A DNA stretch of 64,000 nt from Siderastrea siderea. Its lineage: Eukaryota > Cnidaria > Anthozoa > Scleractinia > Rhizangiidae. Positions within the stretch are counted from its first letter, which is position 1. Every line of letters begins with the position of its first letter. A program made the position numbers and the translations under genes. The notes under the pieces were generated by a model that was not told the origin of the DNA, made no database searches, and was given only the letters and a program-made list of their open reading frames with translations. This document shows, in pieces, positions 34,698 through 47,900 of the stretch. The stretch lies in NCBI GenBank assembly GCA_964030785.1, contig OZ034967.1, positions 58,859,665 through 58,923,664 of the forward strand, given 5' to 3'.

Positions 34698-35948
34698 AAC
34701 ACGCCACAGGGTTCCAGTTTCACAAAATGGAGGACTATCATGACTGCGTCATGTTTCCAGTCAGGTGGTCTGTGAGTCAAATGCTGCCAAGTCTGTGAAG
34801 AAGTTTGATGGAGGGTGCTCAGAAATATACGTTGGACGGTGTTGAATGAAATGTATGATGGAAATCACACTTCCTCCAAAATCATTTTGAAAAAAAACCT
34901 GAAGGCTAACGAACGTTGGAGTCCTTGGGAATGTTGCATCTAGCAGTGTTAGATGACGTAGGATTGCGATCTTGGGTGTGTGGCCAACAGTCATAACTGA
35001 ACAATCGACTTGGATCAAGCTTGCTGTTTTCGGTGTCTTTTTGTGGTCGTGACCTCACTGCGTCTCTTTTACGTATGATAAATTCTCAGTCTTTAGGACT
35101 CTGGAGTGTTGTTCGAGATGGCAAAAACGTTGTTGGCTCCAACATTTTTCCATCTTAGAGTTATACGTCTAGTCGAGTTATTTGGTTCTAATTTTGACAC
35201 TGAATAAAATCCTAAAGTGTGACCACTCAAAGAAAGGCTGTCGAGCAGTACTCTCATATGGTTCGGTGCTTTTTGTCCTCCAGTTCTTCTCAAGTGGCTT
35301 ATTGACAACAGCAGTTTAGATTTCAAAGCGTCAATCAGTATTAAAATTGACAAACGTTTGAGTTGATGCAAACGATTGTCAGCGAACGTCGGGCTATACG
35401 CCTGAAATCAAGTGTATATATTGTATAGTAAATATTTGTATAGGCAGTTAGTAAATAAACCCGAACACCTTTTTTTTTAACTTTTTTGTTTCCTCTAGGC
35501 GTATCCTCGCTGTCTTGCTTTATGCCCATTTTACTCATTCTCGATTCCAGAGCCCTGGTTGGTTTCTTGAGCTTGGGAGTAGAGTCGACGTCATTTGAAG
35601 CTTTCAGTTCACTGCCTCGTCCCTAGGCGCCGGTACAGCGCGGGGAACCAGGGAGCGCGGGGCGTCGTGGGAAGCATCAGCCACTGCGAACCTATCCCAC
35701 AACGCCACGCGCACCACCATATACCTGGGACGATGCAGTTCAGTTCATGAGTTAAATCGCGTGCATCTTGGTGCGCACTGATTTGGCAGTTGTTTTTTGT
35801 TTTTTGTTTTTAATGACCATTATGTTAGATATACTGACCACATCTGCACAATTACCTTAAACGCAGTGAATCAAACAGTCAAACCTCGAAGAAAGAAGTT
35901 GCAAATGCAACCGGTGTTAGACATGCTAAGCGGAATAACACATGACCA
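34698..35948. other. 3' flank of the tetraspanin gene, no further gene
   Basis: Contains one diverged unit of the 105 bp repeat at 35200-35260, with an embedded AATAAA near 35205 that might serve as a poly(A) signal. No coding frame recognised. Confidence 0.45.
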
Positions 35949-36043
35949 ACCTCGTTCCCAGGGTCTTTGGGGGTTCCAAGATGGCGAAGTCGACCCAGTC
36001 GCCGCCATCTTGGATTGTCAAAGAAAGACCCTGGGGACGAGGT
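35949..36043. mobile_element. Palindromic MITE, 95 bp
   Basis: Ends ACCTCGTTCCCAGGGTCTTT and AAAGACCCTGGGGACGAGGT are inverted repeats. Both arms carry CCAAGATGGCG-type sequence. No target duplication found. Confidence 0.85.
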
Positions 36044-36800
36044 TGGCGGTGCCGAGCGCGGAAAAGCGCATTGAACCAGTGACAAGGTTGAGAAGTCTCA
36101 TTCTAGAGAAGTTGGGGTGTCTTGCTTGGATGACAATTAAAAGGTTCGGCCAACGCAAAACATGATCACCCGCGCCAGTCAATGCAAATGCTGTATAATT
36201 GCAAGTCGAAGATGTTTTGCGCTATTTAGTGAGGCAACTGATCCATCAGAGCAAGAAATAACTCTTTATTTCAAATAATTCAAAGCGGCCTAGTCAAATT
36301 AACACAAGAAACGCATTAACGCAAAAAAAAAAGACTCCTAGAGGAACTATTGAGTTCCAGTACGTATGGCCTGAGCCAAAAGGGCCTAAATTGTCAAGAA
36401 AAAAATAACTTTAAATTCTTCATTAGGAATTATTTTCATAAATTCAAAAGTACGCACTTTCAAAGGAAAACCCGAATATTCAGAAAAAAATTAAGAAAGG
36501 CTATCTCAATTCAAATTCAAGCTTAGTTCCACTGCTCCAAGTCTTGTTCACAAGATAAGGACTGGCAAGGAACACAGCCCCCAACAACGTAAACTTTAAA
36601 AAAAAGAAACTCGGGCGTTCAAATGCCAGACTGTTCCGGTAGTCAATACAGTGAATGTATTAAATTAGGAAAGACGAAGTCATGATGAACAAATCGCTTG
36701 TTTAGTAGTATTTATATACTTACTGCCTTAATCTAAGTTCCGAAAAAAAGGTCCCGACAGTTTTCTAATTAAACAATAGACTTCTGTCGAAGGCACTATC

Positions 36801-36902
36801 GTGTGATAGGTTACCCGAGGAAATTTGATGTTCACAACAAATATTACGTTCTTGGGCTTATATGAAGTTTGAACATCAAATTTTCGAGGGAACCTATCAC
36901 AC
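36801..36902. repeat. Long imperfect hairpin
   Basis: GTGTGATAGGTTACCCGAGG...TTTGATGTTCA is mirrored by TGAACATCAAATTTTCGAGGG...CCTATCACAC (partial). CACTATCG and GATAGG blocks recur inside the neighbouring element at 36938, suggesting a common origin. Confidence 0.7.
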
Positions 36903-36937
36903 ATAGGGCCTGAGATAGAAGGACTATTGTTTTAATT

Positions 36938-37068
36938 GTACAACGCTAAATTTTGAGCGAAAATTGCCAAGAACGGGCACTATGCGCTGATAGGCGCCCG
37001 CCGAGGACACTATCGCGACAAGTGATCGATTTCGACCAATGCGAGCACGCCAAAATTTAGCGTTGTAC
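36938..37068. mobile_element. MITE, 131 bp, 8 bp target duplication
   Basis: Ends GTACAACGCTAAATTTTG and CAAAATTTAGCGTTGTAC form a perfect 18 bp inverted repeat. Flanks TTTTAATT and TTTTAGTT match at 7 of 8 bases, as expected for an 8 bp duplication (hAT-like). Superfamily tentative. Confidence 0.85.
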
Positions 37069-37076
37069 TTTTAGTT

Positions 37077-38716
37077 ACAGTAGAGCGGAATAGGGTGTAA
37101 AACTATTACGATTCTCCTATTTTGAATTCTCTCCAATTAGCAAGAGCGTGATTACTGAAGCACAGGAGTTACTAACCAACCCGAAGTGGTGCTTCTTGGC
37201 ACCAAAATCTTCGGTTCGCGTTATTTTCGGACTGAACAAAACGAATTGGAAACTCTTTGCTAACTAAGGAGTTAAACCCTGTACTACAAAGATTTTGCGA
37301 CAACAGCATTTCTTCAAAGTGCATTATCAGATGATCAGATGATGTTAACTTATTGGTGCAGTTGAATTAATAAATAACGTAAAATAAATAACCTATAACA
37401 CAAATTAACTTGTACATACATACGCTATATCGGCTACAGCCTCCTGTGCAGATATCCTTTGGGTATGTCACGCATTTCTTCCCCGAAGGACTACGTGAAG
37501 AGCCCAAAGATTGTCTATTGTCTGTGCAAGAGGCTTTATTAGCTTATACTGAACGCACTGAACGTATGTGCTAACTCATTTACAGGGTCCTAGCCTTGAT
37601 AACAATTTAAAATAACAAATACTACAATGTACTAATTTGACCGAGTGGGAGGCCCAGGCGGGAAAAATGACGACGACGACGATGATGGAGTATGCACGGC
37701 GGCGCGCCTTGACTGACAGCCAAGTATTTTCCCAGCCGCACCGATCTAGACGATAAGCATTTTTCCATGTGATCAATTTTTAAACCAGTTCATTGTAAAT
37801 TCACATTGTCGGACAATCTGATAAAGACAGAGGGTACGATTTCTTAAGTAAAATTCACTTTCACTTTGTTCGCTATCCAATAGCTATCACAGTTCAGTTT
37901 GTTCAGTTAAGATGTTATGCGGAGAAAAAAACTTCACCAAAATCGCGCCTAGCGGTGCGTTTCTAGCAGAGTCGTACGGCTTTTCCGGCCCCAGTTGCGC
38001 TTATCACCCTGCACGGCACCAATACGAGTAATTAATTTGTTTTAAAATAATTTTGTACAGAAAGTCCGCGCGGGTGTGAACGAGTCAAAAAAACTTAAAT
38101 ATTTTACTAGCTTTCTAACCTCAAAACGTATTTTAGAAAACAACCTACAATAAACGCTTAAAAGCGTGTTCTGATTGGTTTTTGATTACATTTAATCTGA
38201 GCAAATTCGAAAAACTAACTAAAACCCTAACTAGCTTCCAGTGAATAACTTGCACAAAAGTTCTGTTTGGTTTAACTAACTTTTAGTACGATTTCGTTCA
38301 AAAATCGAAATTTGAAATGAGAAAAAGAAACGAAAAAAATTATGGCCATTACATTCTCATTACGCCACTCGACATTTTTTTCTCTTTTTCTGTCTGTCGC
38401 TACTAACCACAGCTTAAATTATTGACAACCTAAGGTACAAAGTACCACTATGATTCTACCAATCTTTGACGCCTTCCCCTCCCCCCAAAAATTGACATTT
38501 TCAAATATTTTGAGCCAACATCTTTCAGCATCTTAATTCTCCTCAAAACCTCACTAAAGAGTCAGGTTAACTAGTCAAGAGAATAAAGAAACTGAACACC
38601 AAGAAGAAAAAGCTCCTTCACTCCTTCGAAGCCCATTATTTGGGTTGTAACGCAACACTCTTATTCCAGGAAAATGTCACGCAACAGGCGCAAGACAAAC
38701 GCTTCGCGTGATGGAA
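37077..38716. other. Region beyond the 3' end of the myosin gene, no gene recognised
   Basis: AT-rich, no supported coding frame. The myosin 3' UTR extends into its right part from 38912 leftward; I could not fix its end. Confidence 0.4.
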
Positions 38717-38842
38717 TAGCCTGTGAACAGGCTCCCCGGTGGGGAAAAAGCGCGAATAATAATCCCCTCCCCGTCTCTTCGCTCGTCCTCCCCCTTCGTT
38801 TTCTTGGCTCTTTCCGCGACCAGAGAGCCTGTTCACGGGCTA
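38717..38842. mobile_element. Mutator-like MITE, 126 bp, 9 bp target duplication
   Basis: Ends TAGCCTGTGAACAGGCTC and GAGCCTGTTCACGGGCTA. Flanks GTGATGGAA (38708-38716) and GCGATGGAA (38843-38851) agree at 8 of 9 bases. It lies about 70 bp beyond the myosin VI stop codon, probably inside the 3' UTR. Confidence 0.88.
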
Positions 38843-38912
38843 GCGATGGAAACGTCGAGTTATAATCAAATAACGCGTTCGACGGTTACTGATGTTACTG
38901 AAAGAATACAAT

Positions 38913-41900
38913 TTAGTTCTGAGCCTGGTACATTTTGGCCTGATATTCCCGCGGAGATCCTCCATTTCTCTGCCACTCAATCTCGAAGTCCCTCATGGTT
39001 ATCTCGGCTCCTTGTCGCATAGTGAGTCTAGTCTCATCCAGACTCAACTCGCACATGTCCAGATCATCTTCTCCCGCTACCAGCAGCAAGGCAGGCCGGC
39101 CGGGATGCAGCTCCATTTGGCGCGCAATGTACTGACCATCGAAGTGAGCATACCTGAAACATACAAGGCAAGGGTAAACAGCTACAGTGGTCAAATGTAC
39201 GACGCACGAGCAGTTCCTGCCGCAATTTTGCATAGAAAAATACAGACAAATGTGGAAAGTTTCACTTTAACCGCAAAACGTAACGCCGTTTCTGAAAACT
39301 TAAGATTTTTACGTTGACTATGTGCTCAAAATGAAGTAACTGTCATTTACAACTTTTGTCAGTGCAAAATTCGGTTTGAGGGGCGCGACTTTACCATCGT
39401 TTTCATACGACCCTCACAGTAGTAAACGTTAAACTGATTCAACCTTCGATGCTCTGGAAAACCGGAAATGGCGTAGTTTTTGCGATTGACCACATCATTT
39501 TCATTCTATTTTTCATTCCTTTCACGGGTTAAGATGAACTCAATAAATTGGCGTGCTCCCAATGTATGGGTCTTCAAAGCTCAGTTGGCAGAGCAATGCA
39601 GTGCGGACGCAGAGGCCGAGGGTTCGAATCCCGGTGAAGCCCCCAAAAACTTTTCTTTCGGGCTTAATTCGAGTGCGATGGTCACATCTTCATTTCATTT
39701 GTATTTCCGCAGTTCACATCACGTTCGTCTTATGACCGCTGTGAATTCGTAACATCGATCCAAACAAAGCTTCGTTTTCCCGCCTAACCTTTATCCGCGG
39801 TCAAGAATCGTGTGAACGTTACTGACAGCGTTAGGATTATCCACACGCAGATAATTTTATTTCAACACGTGTTTTATCCGTTTCCAAACGTTAGAGCTAT
39901 GTATGGTCTCGCATCCAAGTCAAAAGAAGGTTATGAAATCACATGTACGTCGATATTTGTCGTGTGGATAACAAAGACCTTTTCTCCTTGTGGTCAGACC
40001 TAGCCTGCAATGCAGGCGTATTTCGGGGACGAGCGAACGCTATATTGGGGGCGAGCGAACGCTATAGCCGCCATCTTGGATTTTAAAAGAAGAGGAAGAT
40101 TGGGGAGAGTAGAAAGAGCAACCAAGGGGGAGGGGATAGTCCCCTAAGATTTTGCAAATCCAACAAGGCGGCTACGATTAACCGATATTTTGGCACTCGC
40201 GCATCCCCAAGAAAACGCCTGCATTGCAGGCTAGCTCAGACCTTGAGTTTAGGTTGTTAAAAACTTGATTCAGGAAATGTGCAAGTCTTTCAACATTTTT
40301 CCTTTCAAGTTACCCAGCCAGTTCTGACCGCTTTTCCCGAAGGATAGTTTCCTTTTTACTTTTCACAGCAAGTTTATTTGTTTTAGGGAAAGTCTCACCT
40401 GGCGAAAGATCTTACGGTTAAAGGCAAGTTACAGTTGGACCAGATGGTTCGTCTTACCTAATACAAAATATAAGCACACTGTACATTGGAAACTTACCAC
40501 CAGCCCTGCTTCTTGAACTCGCTGTCCCGATACTGATTGGAGCGCCGCATGAAGGGAACACGGAAAAACCTCTGCGGCCTGCGTGGCGGAAGGGATGGGG
40601 TAGCTGGCTGCTCTGGCCGACTGGGTCGAGGAGGGAGGGGTGGGCCTGCTTCCGCTAAAAGGAGAAACAAAAATGAGAAAGGTGAGTAATACGTTAATTC
40701 TTCTACATCCATCCTCTCCCCAAAGTGTAGCCATTCAGTTTGAATGAATTGAGTAGTACTTTCCAATGGTATTAATGGTTTCAGTATTTTTTCGCAAGTA
40801 GAAAAAGGGCGATCGTTGCTGACATTATTTACGTCTTGAAAGTTGAAATTCATCCGATAAACTAACAGATATCATAGTTAGAAAGAGGGTATAAAATTAC
40901 ATTGACATACGACGTTTGAAAAAAAAGGTAAAAACTGGCTTCAAACGATGCACTTAAAAGATACAACATTTAAAGACGTCAATTTTGTAAGGGCTGGATG
41001 GTCATTTGATGTTTCTCAAATAGGAACATCTACTACAAAAATTTTAAACATTTCTTCTGATATATGCTTCATTTTACTAAATGTAACGTTCTCTCAATTT
41101 ATAGCTTTTTTTCGTCATCCAGACATAAATACATCTTCAATAATTTATGGCATGCAGAGATTTGAGACTGCCGACGTAAACAGAGCTCTGCCCAGTTTAG
41201 TACCCAGGCGCTCTCTACTCGCTCACTCGATTTGGCGCGAAATTGCGTGACGTCACGACTCATTCGGTGACGTCAAGTCGAGCGAGCGGAAGGAGAACGC
41301 TTAGGTACTAGGCTGAACTCCGCCTATTGGCCACTCTTTGAAGGTGACGGTTAAACTCACCAGCCTGCATTATGTCCTGAGGGGCCCTCTGAGGAGCTCC
41401 CTGTGGGTCCGCAACACGGGCCTTGTTTTGTTTCTTCCACTGGTGATAAACCTTCAGTCGACGATGGAACTCCTCCTTGCAGGCTTCTAACAGCTCAATA
41501 TCTGCAGTGAGCAAGAATGAGATTAATAACCCCCAAAGCTAGTCCTAGCCCCGCGCAATCGTGCAATAAACGACCCAGTCACTCGAAAAAATTAGGGACG
41601 TCGCATGATTTCTCATCTAAGACACGTCGTGGCATGTGTTGCAAAGGAATACCTCTTTTCTCTTGTTGCCTTGTCTCCCTCCCCTTTTGTAGGCCGATAA
41701 GTCGCAGCAACAAAGCTTTTAAAAATGCGCCTTTAGCACACACTGTGTCGTCATGTGCCTTGTGTTGTCTACAAGATGGACTTGGGAAATTTTAGTATAT
41801 GTTAGAAACTTCCCAAGCAACATATCCATTTTTGGTAACTTAAGACGTCATTTGTAATGGTGTCAAGACACTAGCTCATACATCATGGGTTACACGTTAT

Positions 41901-44900
41901 CCGGCGATATCTCTCCCGCAGTGCAAGGTCCGCGGTTAGGAACCCTCACTTACCACACGAAGTGTTAATCGTGTCTCGCAATTCAGCGTATTTCCAGGAT
42001 GTCAGATCGTGTTTCTTTTTCTCTCGAGACGTAGGCAGAGCTCTGCGAAAATAGAAAAGCGATGTCAGTATTAACACACAGTCATTTACAAAAGGCTGCT
42101 GGTTTAGAAAAGGGATGTCAGTATTAACACGGAGTTGATTTACAAAGGCTTCTGATGGCTTCTGATGTGCTGGCACGCATTAACAAAATTTACAATGTAA
42201 CTACCTGAACAAATACTTCAGCGATAACTACACTACACTTTTTTTCTTCGCGGATTTAAGATTGGAATGACGTCTATAAAGCGTAATTTTCGCAAGGCTG
42301 CAAATCCTAACCTCAATCTTGGTCTGCTCACAGACCTTCTATTTCCTATTAACGCACGCAGGGGGCTTTTAACGCGCGTGAACGCAATAGATGGGAATGA
42401 GGGAAAGAAAATAACACGCCGCTCCTTTTGAGTGCTTGCTTCACTCGCCGTCGCGCACCCCGCTTCGATGTCTTGAAAACACAAATAGGAATGGGTCCAC
42501 GCGTCTGTTGCTCCAACAATGATCAATATAACAAAGAGGTTCACGGTAAACTACGTAAATGTGGTTTTTGTGGTAAGAATGACGAAAATATTTGGAAATG
42601 TAGGGAATGATCAGGAATATAAAGTGTGATGGAAATGGTGGAATTAATTTGTTACATGTACAATTTCCGCGTAACATGTCCACGAAAATGCATGACAAAC
42701 TGAACAAAACTTTATTTGCGGCTCGTATATCAAATTTCGGCTTTACCTCGGTGTAAGAACCTGTGAAACTCACGGATGACGTAAAACAAAGGAAACAAAA
42801 ACATTTTAAACAATACCGTACAGCAAAACAAAAGTAACAAACAAAGAAAATCTTGTCAGGTTCTTACACCGAGGTAAACCCCAAATTTCAACCCGGTCAT
42901 GCAAATTAGTCCGTGTTTACAAAATACTGCTTCCTGAACCCAACTATCAATTAAAAAGGACAAAATAGTCGACGAAAAGCTTTTCTAGCCAAAACTTTTA
43001 TTCAGATAAACAATATATTGGCTTTTAGAAGCCAACTCACGGACGTAGTTTTTGCAGACACTTGAGCTGTGTTTATAGCGATGGCTTGATCGGAAGTTGC
43101 GCGGCTTTGCGAACAAATTTACAAAAATTATACGAATCTAGAGCAAACAATCAGTTAAACAACTTTTGAAAAGTAAATCAATATCCAAAAACAACATTTA
43201 CCGTACTGTAGTGTTTTCCAGGTCTTGTAAAATCGATTTGAAGTCCGCGATTCGGTTTAAATTTTTGAGCAAACTTTAGGTTGTCTTTTGTAAATCGAAG
43301 GAATCTCAACACGAAACGGCTTTTCGTCGCTTTAAAGACTTCCATGTCCTCTTTTTTGAAGGCCAGTTATTTTAGCGAGGTAGTCGCCTGTAGTTTGATT
43401 TCGCGAAACAGTCCTGCGTTTAACTGAGAGCAAGTTGCCTGTAGTTTGATTTCGCGAGGACAGTCCTGCTTTATCTTCGCGAGCCAGTTGCCAGTAGTTT
43501 GACTTCGCAAAAATAATTACAATCCTACTCAGATGCAGACTTCCCTGCGAAAATCCAACCGAGCGACGGTATTGCCGGTTGTAATGCAGCAAAGCGGTGA
43601 CTTCGACACTCCTTTCAGCACTTTTGTTTTGTAGCCATTTTTCACGGTTGAATTTTCATTTCCGGTAGTGTGACGTAAGGGGCTTTTGTGCGTTATCCAG
43701 TTATAGCGTTACCAAAGTGGTTACGGAAGTGGTTACAGAAGTGGTTACGGAAGTTCTACCTACATAGTGTCTGCTACGCGCATGCGCACAGCAGACACAA
43801 AAAAAGCCTGGGAACAGACTGGCCTGTTATCACCTTTGGGGCGTTTGACTACCTCAATAAATTATTACATCAGGTTTTCTTTGATTTGTAAATAATAATC
43901 AATGGTGTACAGCGTTCTAAACAGCGGATTATCTTATCACCGCACCTCTGCAGTGGAACCTGGGGTCCTTGTTGAGCTTCGGCGTCCAGAGCATCAGCGT
44001 TTTCTGCAAGTCGTAAAGCCAGTTCACGGTCCCTCCGCTCTTGTTCAATCATGGCTAATCTGGAAACGAACACACCACCTCAGAGATCAAGTATTAAATT
44101 ACTTTAACTAAACCAAGTTGCAATCTGGAGAAAAATGTCGTGTCCTGTTGTGACAAGTCGTGTCGTCGCGTTTCGTTCACACGCGGGGTTTTTTATGGAT
44201 AACGAACCAATACTGCAAATTGAACATGTCAAGTCAAGAAACCCAACAGACGGGAGGCAGAACAGTTGGCTATTTACATTACCAGCGTGGCTGAGAAGTG
44301 GGGGGACGGGACTTAAACCGGTGAGCCACGGATTACAAATCCGGCGTCCTCACCACTCCGCCATGCTCCCTCTAATGATGATAGTAATTAGGTCTTGTAG
44401 TTCTGATTTTTGGTTAAGCTAGGATTTGGACATTAGTCACGCTCATATTTCCGTGTGTCATAAATCTTACCTTCGCTGTTCCTCCTCCCTAGCTTTCTGT
44501 TCCTCAGCAGCTCTCAAAGCCTGTGGAACGGTACAAGATACACCTCAATACTGACCACTGCCAAACATTTACGAGGATTCATCACCCGTTTTCAGCGTCT
44601 GTCTGTCTTCTTATTAGTAACTGTCTGTCAGCCTCATTTGTTGGTATGTCTATCTGTCTATCTGTCTTTCTGTCTGTCTGTGTACTCACTCGTTACTGCC
44701 TTTCAGTGTCGTTTAATTGTCTGCCTGTCTTTTCACTTGCAACTGTCTGTCAGCCTTGGTTAAGGGTCCGTTTGCCTGTCTACTCACTTGTAACTGTCCG
44801 CCACGTTTGATGGTCTGTCTGTCCGTCTGTCTACTCACTAGTAACTGTCTGTCAGCCTCATTTGTTGGTCTGTCTGTTTGTCTGTGTACTCACTCGTAAC

Positions 44901-44929
44901 TATCTGTCAGCCTCATTTGTTGGTTTGTC

Positions 44930-44960
<31 letters not shown>

Positions 44961-47900
44961 GTCTCTCTGTGTACTCGCTCGTAACTATCTGTCAGCCTTG
45001 TTTGATGGTCTGTCTGTCTACTCACTTGTAACGCTCTGACAGCCTTGCTTGATTGTCTATCTATTCACTTATAACTGTCTGTCAGCCTTGCTTGATTGTC
45101 TATCTATTCACTTGTAACTGTCTGTCAGCCTTGGTTAAGGGTCTGTTTGCCTGTCAGTCTGTCTACTCACTTGTAACTGTCCGCCACGTTTGATGGTCTG
45201 TCTGTCTACTCACTAATAACTGTCTGTCAGGCTCATTTGTTGGTCTGTCTGTCTGTCTGTCTGTCTGTGTACTCCCTCGTATCTGTCAGCCTCGTTTGAT
45301 GGCCTGCCTGTCTTTTCACTTGCAACTGTTTGTTTGCCTGTCTGTCCGTCTACTCACTTGTAACTGTTTGTCAGCCTTGTTGGGTTAGCCTGCAATGCCG
45401 GCGTATTTTTTGGGCGAGCGAACGCTATAGTCGCCATCTTGGATTTTAAAAGCAGAGGAAGATTGAGGAGAGTAGAAAGATCAACCGAGGCGGTGGGGAT
45501 AAGGCTGAAAGGAAAAGGAGGGACGAGGGAAGGGGAGAAGAAAAATACGCTGCCCGCAGTCATTGTTTGTTTGCGAAACTCCGTTCGTGGGCAAACGGAG
45601 TTTCTGATTGGTGCAGTGTGGCCCTAGTAGATTGATGCCTGCCAATCAACTGTCAACGGATAGATTCCTTACGTTCGTACGTGCGCGAAAGCACTTCAGT
45701 GAAAAGTACAATCCCTCGAAGGAAACTTTCGAGTCCGCTCTCAAGGAAGCTCTTCTGTGTTTATCTCAGTTGGGAATGTCGCGTGAATTACGTTCAGAGC
45801 AAACAAGAGCTATTTCTACTCTGGTATCTGGAAAGGATCTGCTAGCAGTACTTCCAACTGGTTTTGGAAAAAGCCTGATATTTCAGCTACTAGTTCGTGT
45901 CAAAGAAATTTTAACGGGCAAAACTTCTTGCGTGGTTGTTGTGCGTACGCTCAAATGTACTGTCACAGTCATAAAAGGGGACTGGAAGGCCTGCACTCCT
46001 CCTACTTCTCGTCTAAATAAGCCATGCTTACGTATCTCGGTCTTTCGACCAATTTTGCCTCTTGTATTTTCGTAGTGAGTTAAGTTTGGAGGATTTTTGA
46101 AGAGTGCTCTAAAGGGTCATATCTGATATTTGTGTAATGGACTCCTGTGGCTCTATGCCTGTGTGTTATTCCCAGTTAAATTTGACTTTTGATCGTCTGT
46201 AAGGCGACTTTTTAATGCCGCTCTTGGCATATTAGATCGTTGAATTTGGCTTGTTTATCCACTTGATAGGTTTTTCAACCCCCCATGTTTAAATTTTGAC
46301 AATAAAGGATCTGAAATATTATCTGCAACGTAACGAGTTTCTTTATTTGTAACACCAGGCCCGGTTTATTGTGTTAAAAGACTCGGTTATGGGATGCTGT
46401 GTTTCCCATCACGGAGTGTGATCTATAGACGCCTTTCGTCGAGAAATTGAAGTTGTAGCTTCTTTAGAGCCATGCAACGCGTAGTAGAGGGCTGAATTCT
46501 GTTTCAGTCAAACATGTGTGGGCAACCCCTCTTGAAACAGTGAGACATTATCGATGTCTTCATTCACAGCAGTCGCGATATCTTGGTCGTTACGGGCAGC
46601 ATGTGTTTTTAGTTTTGTCGAAAGTTAATTTTTGCTTCCGGTGAATGCGAGACTTTATTTTGATTGGCTGGTTGATCATTTCCGGACAAGCGGTCAAGCG
46701 CAACTAATTAAGGAGGCTCGCAACAGTTATTTTTGCCTTGGAGTGTATCTTTTGAAGTCAAAATTTCGCATAGAAGGTAAACGTCGATTTCCTTAATACT
46801 ACACCACCTTTTCAACATATGATCAAAGTTTACTTTCTCGCTGGTTTCCTAGCAACAGCTGTCACCATAGCAACGGTAATGGACAAGCCCTCATTTTAAA
46901 TAACGTCGAATATCTCGAAAACTGGTCAGACACTTTATGACGAAACTTGAACTATTTGAACTACTCAACCTACACAACTTGTATGCGAAATTAGGGAAAC
47001 ATCTGTGAGAGCGTTTTTCGAGTAAATCATGATTCAATTTTTACGGGCTGATTTTGGTCATTCCTACAATTTTCTCCAATATTTCAAGAAAGATAAAACT
47101 AAACACTTTCTCTTTGCAGTTGAAGGATCTTTCATGATATCAAAACATTTTTAATGTACATTGAGCTTTCTAGGTGGCTGCGATTTTAAGATATTTATAT
47201 TTAAAAACTGCTAAAATGCAGCACAAATCAGCCAAAAAGTTCGTAATTTGCATAAATAGAAATATTTCTAAATTGCCCTTACAGTTTCTCTCTTAAACTG
47301 ATTGCCGTTAGAATAATAATTCTTTGTGTTGTTCCAGTGAGTTTTAGGCTGAATAAACATTTCTGTTATTAGATAAGAAGGCTGAATCTGGGTCAAGTTT
47401 CAGTCGTTACTAGCTTTCAACGAGCAACAGTTTTATTTTGTTTTTCCTGGTCTATTTCACGGTTATTCACGTACAATGAATATTTATACACGCTGCACTT
47501 GTGTCCTCTCGTGCATTTATAATTCTTTGTCATAATAATAAAAAATTTCCGTCTTCTGAGCTTCTTCCTGGACACTCTTTTCCATTATTCTTTAAATACT
47601 GACTGACGTTTTAGCATTTGGGATTTAATTACACTGGGGCCGAAAAATGAAGAGAAACAAGCTCAGAAGACGAATATATTTTTTTTATTATGAGAAGGAA
47701 TTATAAGCGCACGAGAGGACACAAGCGCAGCGTGTATAAATATTCATTGCACGTGAATAACCGTGAAATAAATCAGGAAAAACAATATAAAACTGTTGCT
47801 CGTTGAAAGTTAATAACGACTGAAACTTGACCGAGATTCAGCCTTCTTATCTAATAACAGAAATGTTTATTCAGCCTAAAACTCACTGGAACATCAAAAA

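Larger units (their letters stand above)
38913..42042 (-). other. MYO6: Myosin VI cargo-binding domain exons
   Basis: Includes [25 protein letters not shown], a Pro-rich linker ([13 protein letters not shown]), [11 protein letters not shown] and the WWYAHFDG block with the WWY adaptor-binding motif, then [15 protein letters not shown]. The C-terminus ends soon after the last conserved block and is shorter than in human. Large-insert and small-insert exons known from vertebrates were not identified. Confidence 0.9.

Noticed and set aside
39569..39643. Functional tRNA-Arg(GCG)
   Set aside because: The anticodon stem has only three pairs and the acceptor one mismatch; listed only as tRNA-like.
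44523..44899. Cys/Leu/Ser-rich plus-strand frames in the CTGTCTGT region
   Set aside because: Artefact of the minisatellite.
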